Part shown: piece after piece, positions 1 to 7,150 of the stretch
Position numbering within the stretch: position 1 is the first letter of the stretch
Layout: each line of letters opens with the position of its first letter
Assembly: GCA_035528995.1 (NCBI GenBank)
Contig: DATKXO010000189.1
Coordinates: 1 to 19,305 of the forward strand
Direction: 5' to 3'
Source: DATKXO01 sp035528995
GTDB lineage: Bacteria > Planctomycetota > Phycisphaerae > UBA1845
DNA: 19,305 bases
Made by a program: the position numbers and the translations under genes
Notes under the pieces: generated by a model
What the model was told of the DNA's origin: nothing
Databases searched by the model: none
Seen by the model: the letters and a program-made list of their open reading frames with translations, nothing else

Positions 1-281
1 ACGTTCACCTTGCGGTCGTAGTGCTTCGATTCGATCAAGCACGACAGCCCATCCACATATGCAACGCCGTCGATTTGCTCTGCCTCCGCACCTTCGAGGG
101 TCACCGAGTACGGCCACCGAACTGAAGCACCATCCAGTTCGAGGGCCCGCAAGACCAGGTATTCAAACGCTTTCCCCGGCGGCCAATCGACGGTGCCACC
201 CGCCTCGATGTCGCTCCACAAATCGAGGAGCCCCGTATGATCGAACGCTGTGATCCTGGCAACGAACTTTTCCTCGGGCAC
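1..281 (-). CDS. PD-(D/E)XK restriction-endonuclease-like protein, N-terminal part (gene runs off the left edge)
   Basis: The frame opens with GTG at 281 and stays open for 93 codons to the window edge, so only the N-terminus is seen. A Shine-Dalgarno-like AAAGG lies about 8 nt upstream of the GTG. The visible part has the layout of a Mrr/restriction-endonuclease-like PD-(D/E)XK fold: a helix with a conserved-type Glu (AFEYLVLRAL, E40), then QIDG (D71), a short strand, and CLIESK (E84-x-K86). D71, E84 and K86 would be the metal-binding and catalytic residues, which implies DNA cleavage in the cytoplasm. There is no signal peptide. It has its own candidate promoter and is separated by 211 bp from the upstream CBM9-like gene, so it need not belong to the uvrA operon. 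It could be a solitary nuclease or one part of a restriction/defence module to the left. The substrate cannot be told. The fold call rests on this short motif set only. Confidence 0.72.
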   Translation of the reverse strand, partial: MPEEKFVARITAFDHTGLLDLWSDIEAGGTVDWPPGKAFEYLVLRALELDGASVRWPYSVTLEGAEAEQIDGVAYVDGLSCLIESKHYDRKVN

Positions 282-324
282 GAGACTTGCCTTTCACGTC
301 GCGGGGACCCTGGTAGTTCACACC

Positions 325-353
325 ATCCTACACCATCACGCCACGCCTGTCAC
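325..353 (-). promoter_or_regulatory. Candidate sigma70-like promoter of the nuclease gene
   Basis: On the minus strand GTGACA (353-348) and TAGGAT (330-325) are separated by exactly 17 nt. Transcription would start near 318 and give a leader of about 37 nt before the GTG at 281. The rest of the 282-492 gap shows no convincing gene or terminator. The call is motif-based only. Confidence 0.4.
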
Positions 354-492
354 GCCGCTCTAAGAACTCCGTTCACCGGCATGAAGCCGATCCCGGAGGC
401 TGGCACCACGGGCCGTCTCGGGGCGCGCTCCTCCCTCTCCTCGCGGTTCTGGGATAGGCTCGTAGTCTCGCCCACTGTCTGATCAGCCGGAC

Positions 493-1149
493 TCACCGCG
501 TCAACACGCCCGTCGCCCACGTCGAAGGGTCGACGTACCAGTACAGGTCGTCCCCCACCGTCAGATACTGTTGACCGTGGTCGTGGTCTTCCAGGATGTA
601 ATAGAACCCGATCCGGGGATGCTCGACCGGATCGAAGCCGTTGAGGCAATCGCTAGGGATGTGCGCGTCCAGCGTGTAGCCCGTCGAATCGACCTGGGCC
701 CCCACCCGAACGCGGCCCGGAGGCGCCGACGGTGCGTCCTCCCGGGCCCGTTGTATCTTGTGCGACCCCCCCGCCGGACGATCGCCCTTCGGCCCGCCGC
801 CGGCCGGCAGCAGGTAGAACTGATGACAGAAACGCGTCGCCCGCTTGTTGGCCCGGGCGTCGCGCGTATCGATGCAGACCCGCAGGTGATCGCTTTTCCA
901 GAACGCTTTCGGATTGCAGATCAGCGAACGGCGTTTGCCCGTCACCCTCGTGGCCACGTAGATCCCGTCCTCGTTCCACGCGGCGTACACCGGCGCGAAC
1001 GCCGCCCGCCCGTCCAGCCGGCACAAGTCCGGCAAGAGGAACCCATCGTCCCACTCGTCGAGCGCGCCCGTAACGGACGGTGGGACCTTCCGATACCTCA
1101 GCGGAAGCTCGAAGTCGAACAGGAGCCGATTCGGAACCAGACCGGTCAT
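493..1149 (-). CDS. CBM9/DOMON-like beta-sandwich protein coupled to the UvrA gene
   Basis: This 218-aa protein has the pattern of family 9 carbohydrate-binding-like (DOMON-like) domains. It shows an ALDEWDD opening (29-35), a strand segment AAWNEDGIYVATRVTGK (56-72), a WKSDHLRVCIDTRD segment (84-97), and late strands YTLDAHIP and IGFYYILED. The ATG at 1149 overlaps the TGA of the UvrA gene (TCAT at 1146-1149 on the plus strand), so translational coupling is likely. A GGGAG sequence lies 7 nt before the ATG. No signal peptide or membrane segment is visible, which is odd for a family usually found on exported proteins. Residues 115-145 (GGGPKGDRPAGG and on) look like a disordered insertion. 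The function is unknown; the position suggests a link to the UvrA product or to its C-terminal extension. The family call is from pattern memory, not an alignment. Confidence 0.7.
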   Translation of the reverse strand: MTGLVPNRLLFDFELPLRYRKVPPSVTGALDEWDDGFLLPDLCRLDGRAAFAPVYAAWNEDGIYVATRVTGKRRSLICNPKAFWKSDHLRVCIDTRDARANKRATRFCHQFYLLPAGGGPKGDRPAGGSHKIQRAREDAPSAPPGRVRVGAQVDSTGYTLDAHIPSDCLNGFDPVEHPRIGFYYILEDHDHGQQYLTVGDDLYWYVDPSTWATGVLTR

Positions 1150-4100
1150 GCCTCCGCTCCCACCAACGCCCGGAATCCTTCGCGGCAGCGCCGAATCGCT
1201 CCGGCCAGTTGGCCCGCGTCCACCTGCTCCACCGACCGGGCCCAGAACAGGATCAGGTCGAATTGCCGGCGCTGCTCGTAGGTCGGCGACTGCCCGATCC
1301 GGTCATACATGGCCGGCGTGAACGTCCGCTGCGGAACGCGTATCTCCACCTTCAGCCCCTCCGAGTAGCGCGTCGAGATGCAGATCAGCCGACCGTTCAG
1401 CCACGGAACGTGAATCATCACGGCCACTTTGCCGCCCCATCTGACCTGGGCCTCCGGAAGTGATTTGTTGATCAGCCCGATCAGCTCCAGAAGCGTCGCC
1501 GGTTTCCACCGTTTGCGCTTCCCGGCCGCGATCCCACGCTGCGACAGGTGCCACGCCCGACCATCGGCCTTCCACGGCTGGGCCGCGGCGGGGTCAGCCT
1601 GGTTGCGAGCGACCATCCCGAAGTAGGCGTCTGCCGCCTGCTTCAGAAACCGCCCGAACGCCTGACGCCGTACGTCCTTCATGTCGTACAGATACAGCCG
1701 TACGTCCTCGTACTCGCGCCCGGCCGATCGCACCGCGACTCGGGCCCACTGCCCGTACGCCGGAACGTCCGTCCGTTCGTCGAACGTCTTGATGTCCAGG
1801 TTCCGTTGCAGCTCCGCCTCGTCGAACGTCCCCGAGGGCGTGCGAATCGAAACGTCCAGCGCCCACGTCCCCCGCGTCCGGGCATGACAGAACCACGGCG
1901 TCGTGCTGCCGGCCGCCTTGACCTCCACGCGGGATTGATGCTTCCAGTCCGCCGGCCGAAACTCGCCCGACTTCTCGATCGCCTCGATCAACCACTCCAG
2001 AACGCCCGGGGCCCATCTGGCCTGCTTGCCCCGATGATCCAAGTGCTCGACCAGATGCCAGCGCCGCCCGTCGCGCTGCCAGGGCATCTGCGTGGTGTCA
2101 CCCAGATCGATCGGCCCCTGCAACTCGGCCTCCAGCGCCGCCTGCCGCATCGGGTCGTAAACCTCTCGCTCGACCACCGGGCCTGCCGCCAGGATCGGCT
2201 GCAGCGCGGCTCCGGTATGCGAACCCTTCGCGGCCGCGACCGCTTCCGGCGCCCCCTCGACAACGACGCGCCCCCCCTGCTCGCCGGCCTCCGGACCCAG
2301 GTCCACCACCCAGTCGGCCGTCTTGATCACGTCCAGGTTGTGCTCGATGCACACCACCGTGTTGCCCAGGTCCACCAGCCGGTGCAGCACGTTGAGCAGC
2401 TTCTTCAGATCGTCGAAGTGCAGCCCGGTGGTCGGCTCGTCCAGCACGTACAGAGTCTTGCCCGTTGACGGCCGACCCAGTTCCGACGCCAGCTTCACCC
2501 GCTGCGCCTCGCCACCCGATAGCGTCGGCGCGGACTGCCCCAGCGGCAGATAACCCAGCCCCACGTCGTCCAAAGTCTGTAACATGCGCGCCACCCGCGG
2601 CACGTTGGCGAAGTGCTCCAGCGTCTCGGCCACCGTCAGATCGAGCACCTCGGCGATGGACTTGCCCTTGTACCGGATGTCCAGCGTCTCGCGCAGGTAG
2701 CGCGTCCCGCCGCAGCTCTCGCACTCCACCCACACGTCCGGCAGAAAGTGCATCTCGATGCAACGCTGCCCCATCCCGAAGCACGCCTCGCACCGCCCGC
2801 CCGGCCGGTTGAAGCTGAACCGGTTGGCCGAGTACCCGCGCACCTTCGAGTCCGGCACTTGGGCGAACAGTTCGCGGATCGCGTCGAACACGCCCGTATA
2901 CGTGGCCGCGTTGCTCGACGGGCTGTTCCCGATCGGCGACTGGTCCACGTTGATCACTTTGTCCACGTGCTCGATCCCCTCGAGCCGCTCGTGAGCCCCG
3001 GCCACCAGCCGGGCCCGGTGAATCCGCGCCGCCAGCGCGTTGTACAGAATCTCGTTGACCAGCGTGCTCTTGCCGCTGCCCGACACCCCCGTCACCGTGA
3101 TGAACCGCCCCAGCGGAAACGCGACGTCGATCTCGCAAAGGTTGTGCTGACACGCTCCATGCACGGTCAGCCAGCGGCCCGGCACGCGCGGCGGTAATAC
3201 CTCCCGCCGATTCGACGGAATGGGGATGGCCTCCTTGCCGGCCAGATACCTGCCGGTAAGGGACGCTCGTTTACGCCGAAGCTGCTTCGGCGACGCCTCG
3301 GCCACGATCCGCCCGCCCTCTCGACCGGCGCCGGGACCGAAGTCCAGCACCCGGTCCGCCGAGTCGATCACGTCCCGATCGTGCTCGACGATCAGCAGCG
3401 TGTTGCCCAGGTTCCGCAGCTTGCTCAGCGCCGCGATCAGCCGCCCGTTATCCCGCGGGTGCAGCCCGATGGTCGGCTCGTCCAGCACGTACAGAACACC
3501 CGTCAGACCACTGCCGATCTGCGATGCCAGCCGGATTCGTTGGGCCTCCCCGCCCGACAGCGTCGGCGTACCGCGGTGCAGCGTCACGTACTCCAGCCCG
3601 ACGTCCACCAGGAACTGTAGCCGAGACGTGATCTCCCTCAGCAACTCGCCCGCGATCCGCTTCTGCCTCTTGTCCAGCCGCAGCCCTGTAAAAAACGCCA
3701 GGGCCTGATCCAGCGGCAGACCGCAGATATCGTGCACGGTCCGGCCGAAAAGCCGCACCGCACGGGCCTCGGCCCGCAGCCGACTCCCGCCGCACGCTTC
3801 GCACGGCACCTCCGTCACCAGTTCCTCCAGCCGCTTGCGGTATTGCCAACTGCTGCGCGTGGCCCGATCGATCGAGGGGAAGAAACCGCGCCAGCGGAAC
3901 CGCACCCCGCGCCAGGCATCGTCGGCCTTCGCAAGCTCGATCCACTGCTCGCCGCGACCGTGAAGGATCGCCAACCGCTGCGCCTCGCTCAGCCGGCTCC
4001 ACGGCGTGTGCGGGTCGAACCCGATGTTCCCGGCCAACGCCTCGGTCACGGCCGGCAGCCGACCGTCGCTCGCGTCGATCACCTGGTCGGACCAGCCGGC

Positions 4101-6236
4101 CAGCGCCCCGCCCAACAGCGACTGCGTCGGGTGGACCGCGATCGCCGACGGCGCCGCCCCTCGCTGCACGCCCAGACCCTCGCACGACGGGCACCAGCCC
4201 ATCCGGGTGTTGAACGAGAAATGGTGCGGCGTCAGCTCCTCGTAGCTCGTCCCGCACCGATCGCACGAGAAGAGCTGCGAGAACCGGAACTCCCGGGATT
4301 GTCGGCCCCCAACTGCTTCACCGTCCTCGACAGTCTGGACCTTGACCACCCCCCTGCCGGCCGTCAGGGCCTGTTCCACGCTGTCGGTCAATCGCGACAC
4401 CTGCCGCCGCCGCACGACCACCCGGTCCACGACCAGCTCCACGTCATGACGCTCACGCGCCGTGATCTCGACCGGATCGTCCAACTGACACACGACCCCG
4501 TCCACGCGCACACGCGCGTAACCGTTGGCCTTCTCCCGGGCGAACAGCTCTTCGTACGTCTCGCCCGTGCTCCGCTCGACCGGCGCCAGCAGCAGCACAC
4601 GCCTGCCCTCACCCAGCCCCAGGATCTTTTCCACGATCTCGTCGGACGTCTGCGTGCCGATCGGCCGATCGCACTTCGGGCAGTACGGCGTTCCCAGGCG
4701 AGCCGCCAGCACTCGCACGTAGTCGTAGATCTCCGTGACCGTGCCCACCGTCGAGCGCGGCGACTTGCTGGGCGACTTCTGTTCGATGGCCACCGCCGGC
4801 GACAACCCGTAGATGTGGTCCACACGAGGCTTCTGCACCTGCCCCAGAAACTGGCGGGCGTAAGCGCTCAGCGATTCGACGTACCGCCGCTGACCCTCGG
4901 CATACACCGTGTCCAGAGCGAAGCTGCTCTTGCCGCTGCCCGACGGCCCGCAACAGACGTTGGTTTTGCCCCGCGGGACCTTCACCGTGATGTCCCGCAG
5001 GTTGTGCTGCTTGGCACCCACTACCGTGATGCACTTCGTGCCGTTGGTGCCGTCCCAGCGCCGCTTCTCCCGAGCCGCGGGCTTCAGCCCGCGCGGCCTG
5101 CCTTGGGGCGACGAACCGCGCGACCCCTGAACGTCCGCGCGGACTGAAGTCCGCGGCTTGAGCACGGCACCAAGCGCCTGCCCCGTATAACTGCGGCGAC
5201 GCCTGGCCACCTCTTCCGGCGTTCCCTCGGCCACGATCCGCCCGCCGCCGGCCCCGCCGTCCGGGCCCAGGTCGATGATCCAGGCGGCCGTCTTGATCAC
5301 GTCGAGGTTGTGCTCGATCACAATGACGCTGTTGCCCGCATCCACGAACCCGTGCAGCACGATCAGCAGCTTCTTGATGTCGTCGAAGTGCAGCCCGGTC
5401 GTCGGCTCGTCCAGCAGATACAGCGTCCGCCCGGTCGAAATCTTGACCAGCTCGCGGGCCAGCTTGATCCGCTGGGCCTCACCGCCGGAAAGCGTGGTGG
5501 ACGACTGCCCCAGCTTGACGTAGTCCAGCCCCACGTCGCGCAGCGTCTTGAGCATCCGGGCGACCTTGGGGATGTTCGCGAAGTGATCCAGCGCCTCCTG
5601 CACGTCCATGTCCAGGACGTCCGCGACGGACTTGCCCTTGAACAGGACCTGCAACGTCTCCCGGCTGAACCGCCGCCCCTCGCAGACCGGGCACGGCACC
5701 CAGATGTCGGCCAGAAAGTCCATCTCCATCTTCGTGGCGCCGTTGCCCTCGCAGGCCTCGCAGCGCCCGCCGCCCTTCCCCCCCACCGGCACGTTGAAGC
5801 TGAACCGCCCCGGCTTGTAGCCCCGCACCTTCGAGTCCGGAAGCTGCGTGAACAGCCGCCGCACCTCGTCGAACGCCTTGATGTACGTGGCCGGGTTCGA
5901 CCGCGGCGTCCGCCCGATCGGCGACTGGTCGATGTCGATGACCTTGTCCAGGTGCTCCTGCCCGTCAATCCGTTCGTGCTTCCCGGGATCGACCTTCTCG
6001 GCCCCGTTCAGATCGCGAGCCAGCGTCTCCCGGATGATGTCGTTGACCAGCGACGACTTCCCCGAACCCGACACCCCGGTGACACACACGAACCGCCCCA
6101 GCGGAACGTGCACGTCGATCCCGCGCAGGTTGTTCTGCGCCGCCCCGACGACGGTGAGCCAGGCCACGTCGCCGTCATTCGTCCGCGACGGCAGCACCGG
6201 CTGTGTGCGTCCGCGATGAACCCGCTTGCGCCCCAT
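1146..6236 (-). CDS. uvrA: UvrA ABC-II half fused to a complete second UvrA and a novel C-terminal extension
   Basis: This is a 1696-aa excinuclease ABC subunit A, the damage-recognition ATPase of nucleotide excision repair. Residues 26-359 form a UvrA ABC-II half: Walker A with K60, zinc module C159/C162 and C182/C185, LSGGEAQR at 249-256, and LLDEP with GLH near 274-283. Residues 402-1015 form an ABC-I half: K436, zinc finger C658/C661 and C682/C685, C813/C816, LSGGEAQR at 893-900, and D919-E920. A UvrB-binding-type region lies around 515-610. Residues 1020-1345 form a second ABC-II half: K1056, C1149/C1152 and C1172/C1175, 1239-1246, and D1266-E1267. Residues 1350-1696 are an extension of two similar repeats. 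All ATPase motifs look intact. The ABC-I half of the first copy is encoded separately at 7136-9004. The start ATG is fixed by an upstream in-frame TAG and a GAGGG about 9 nt away. Tandem double UvrA proteins are known in Chlamydiae and other PVC bacteria; the split is not usual. Confidence 0.95.
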   Translation of the reverse strand: MGRKRVHRGRTQPVLPSRTNDGDVAWLTVVGAAQNNLRGIDVHVPLGRFVCVTGVSGSGKSSLVNDIIRETLARDLNGAEKVDPGKHERIDGQEHLDKVIDIDQSPIGRTPRSNPATYIKAFDEVRRLFTQLPDSKVRGYKPGRFSFNVPVGGKGGGRCEACEGNGATKMEMDFLADIWVPCPVCEGRRFSRETLQVLFKGKSVADVLDMDVQEALDHFANIPKVARMLKTLRDVGLDYVKLGQSSTTLSGGEAQRIKLARELVKISTGRTLYLLDEPTTGLHFDDIKKLLIVLHGFVDAGNSVIVIEHNLDVIKTAAWIIDLGPDGGAGGGRIVAEGTPEEVARRRRSYTGQALGAVLKPRTSVRADVQGSRGSSPQGRPRGLKPAAREKRRWDGTNGTKCITVVGAKQHNLRDITVKVPRGKTNVCCGPSGSGKSSFALDTVYAEGQRRYVESLSAYARQFLGQVQKPRVDHIYGLSPAVAIEQKSPSKSPRSTVGTVTEIYDYVRVLAARLGTPYCPKCDRPIGTQTSDEIVEKILGLGEGRRVLLLAPVERSTGETYEELFAREKANGYARVRVDGVVCQLDDPVEITARERHDVELVVDRVVVRRRQVSRLTDSVEQALTAGRGVVKVQTVEDGEAVGGRQSREFRFSQLFSCDRCGTSYEELTPHHFSFNTRMGWCPSCEGLGVQRGAAPSAIAVHPTQSLLGGALAGWSDQVIDASDGRLPAVTEALAGNIGFDPHTPWSRLSEAQRLAILHGRGEQWIELAKADDAWRGVRFRWRGFFPSIDRATRSSWQYRKRLEELVTEVPCEACGGSRLRAEARAVRLFGRTVHDICGLPLDQALAFFTGLRLDKRQKRIAGELLREITSRLQFLVDVGLEYVTLHRGTPTLSGGEAQRIRLASQIGSGLTGVLYVLDEPTIGLHPRDNGRLIAALSKLRNLGNTLLIVEHDRDVIDSADRVLDFGPGAGREGGRIVAEASPKQLRRKRASLTGRYLAGKEAIPIPSNRREVLPPRVPGRWLTVHGACQHNLCEIDVAFPLGRFITVTGVSGSGKSTLVNEILYNALAARIHRARLVAGAHERLEGIEHVDKVINVDQSPIGNSPSSNAATYTGVFDAIRELFAQVPDSKVRGYSANRFSFNRPGGRCEACFGMGQRCIEMHFLPDVWVECESCGGTRYLRETLDIRYKGKSIAEVLDLTVAETLEHFANVPRVARMLQTLDDVGLGYLPLGQSAPTLSGGEAQRVKLASELGRPSTGKTLYVLDEPTTGLHFDDLKKLLNVLHRLVDLGNTVVCIEHNLDVIKTADWVVDLGPEAGEQGGRVVVEGAPEAVAAAKGSHTGAALQPILAAGPVVEREVYDPMRQAALEAELQGPIDLGDTTQMPWQRDGRRWHLVEHLDHRGKQARWAPGVLEWLIEAIEKSGEFRPADWKHQSRVEVKAAGSTTPWFCHARTRGTWALDVSIRTPSGTFDEAELQRNLDIKTFDERTDVPAYGQWARVAVRSAGREYEDVRLYLYDMKDVRRQAFGRFLKQAADAYFGMVARNQADPAAAQPWKADGRAWHLSQRGIAAGKRKRWKPATLLELIGLINKSLPEAQVRWGGKVAVMIHVPWLNGRLICISTRYSEGLKVEIRVPQRTFTPAMYDRIGQSPTYEQRRQFDLILFWARSVEQVDAGQLAGAIRRCREGFRALVGAEA
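5072..5159. repeat. REP-like palindrome doublet inside the UvrA coding frame
   Basis: Two inverted, near-identical 25-nt arms lie at 5072-5096 and 5135-5159; as reverse complements they differ at only three positions. Each arm is itself a hairpin: GCGGGCT-TC-AGCCCGC in the left arm and GCGGACT-GA-AGTCCGC in the right arm. This is the layout of a paired REP (BIME-like) element. It encodes residues about 360-389 of the 1696-aa protein, a low-complexity stretch rich in Arg, Gly, Ser and Pro. That stretch is nearly the whole linker between the first ABC-II half and the second UvrA. Confidence 0.75.
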
Positions 6237-6260
6237 TCCCCGCTACCCTCGGCCGACAAT

Positions 6261-6320
6261 GTGGCACCGGTTTTTAACCGGTGGACACGATGCTGTGTGG
6301 CACCGGTTTGCAGCCGGTGC
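6261..6320. repeat. REP-like palindrome doublet between the NTase and UvrA genes
   Basis: Two palindromes occur in direct orientation and share the sequence TGTGGCACCGGTTT or close to it. The first is CACCGGTT-ttt-AACCGGTG (6265-6283), a perfect 8-bp stem. The second is GCACCGG (6300-6306) paired with CCGGTGC (6314-6320). The pair fills most of the 89-bp gap between the NTase stop and the UvrA start, at the point where the first UvrA copy is interrupted. The hairpins could also act as mRNA stabilisers or attenuators between the two genes. Confidence 0.7.
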
Positions 6321-6325
6321 AGACG

Positions 6326-7060
6326 TCAGATCCCCGCCTCGTCCCGAAGCCGTTCCAGGTCCTCGACGATTCCCAGTTTCGCGGCCTGCTGGAAGAGGTA
6401 CTTCCAGTCCATTCGTGCGCCCTTGCACCGAGCCACACCGAGCGCGTTCTCCCACTGCTTGGCCGATCGCGTCTCTTTTCGCCACGCCAGCTTCATCAGG
6501 ATGGTGTCCTCAGCGGACACCACCGCAAACTCCCGGTCCGCGCCCCCAAGCGAGTCCATAACGCGCCGCTCGAACACTCGGTCATGGAAATCCGACGGCG
6601 CCAACACGGACAGGTCCACCTTCAGCCCCGTCTCGGTGTCGATCAGGTTGGCCATCCCGCACGTCCGGGCCGCCTGAACCAGCGCGTCCTCGCTGCGGTA
6701 AAATCGCTGCGGCAACTGCTCGGCGATCTGCCGGGCCTGTTCCGGCGTCATACGCACAACCAGGTCCACGTCCTGGCTGCTGTACGGCTCGCCGTGGATA
6801 CTGCTGGCCACCGAGCCGGTAATCGCGTACTCCACGCCGGCCGCCTCCAGCACCGTCACCGCGGCCTCCAGCACGTCCACGACCGGATCACTGCTCATGG
6901 TCGTCCTTCCTTTCGCAGCCTGCCGCGCCCGAAGGAGAGTCGCCGTCATCCGCCGCATCAACCGCGCGTTCTGCACCGGCCCCCGCGCCTGCGCCAGATG
7001 CCATTGCATCACCCGGTCCCGCTCCTGCAATGTCACATCGTGTGGGCTTGCGCGAGTCAC
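6326..7060 (-). CDS. Nucleotidyltransferase-fold protein (AbiEii/DUF6036-like) inserted in the split uvrA
   Basis: The core from about residue 55 is a minimal nucleotidyltransferase. It has the GS motif G82-S83 followed by SSIHGEP, the DxD pair D97 and D99 (QDVDLVV), and a third acidic strand GLKVDL with D149. This completes the usual three-carboxylate set for nucleotidyl transfer. The C-terminal part (EDTILMKLAWRKE, then WKYLFQQAAKLGIVEDL) fits the helical tail of AbiEii/DUF6036-type NTases. The substrate is unknown. Two starts are possible in one frame: GTG at 7060 with AAGGAGG 6 nt upstream (244 aa), and ATG at 6898 with AAGGAAGGA 5 nt upstream (190 aa). The extra N-terminal 54 residues are basic and helical-looking and are outside the NTase core. 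The gene lies on the same strand as both UvrA pieces, 75 bp after one and 89 bp before the other, so it is probably co-transcribed with them. Confidence 0.85.
   Translation of the reverse strand: MTRASPHDVTLQERDRVMQWHLAQARGPVQNARLMRRMTATLLRARQAAKGRTTMSSDPVVDVLEAAVTVLEAAGVEYAITGSVASSIHGEPYSSQDVDLVVRMTPEQARQIAEQLPQRFYRSEDALVQAARTCGMANLIDTETGLKVDLSVLAPSDFHDRVFERRVMDSLGGADREFAVVSAEDTILMKLAWRKETRSAKQWENALGVARCKGARMDWKYLFQQAAKLGIVEDLERLRDEAGI
6904..6912 (-). promoter_or_regulatory. Internal ribosome binding site for the short NTase form
   Basis: AAGGAAGGA ends 5 nt before the in-frame ATG at 6898. Starting here removes 54 residues and leaves exactly the NTase core, so this may be the true or a second start. 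Confidence 0.5.
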
Positions 7061-7064
7061 CGAG

Positions 7065-7073
7065 TTCCTCCTT
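7065..7073 (-). promoter_or_regulatory. Strong ribosome binding site for the long NTase form
   Basis: AAGGAGGAA contains a near-complete anti-16S match 6 nt before the GTG at 7060. It supports the 244-aa start and shows that the 54-residue leader region is translated from this point. Confidence 0.55.
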
Positions 7074-7115
7074 GCCCGATCAGGCCGGCTCCACTACCAA
7101 CCACGTCCCACCCCC

Positions 7116-7150
7116 CACTTCTCACTTCTCACTTTTCACTTCTTCCACTT
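7116..7150. repeat. Heptanucleotide tandem repeat across the UvrA-N stop codon
   Basis: On the plus strand there are four units of CACTTYT (7116-7122, 7123-7129, 7130-7136, 7137-7143), then a broken CACTT at 7146-7150. The TGA stop of the UvrA N-terminal half (7136-7138) straddles units three and four, so the last codons and the stop lie inside the repeat. Confidence 0.7.

Noticed and set aside
350..649. A 99-codon minus-strand frame overlapping the end of the CBM9-like gene
   Set aside because: It is out of frame with a well-supported gene, its product shows no domain and it has no ribosome binding site.
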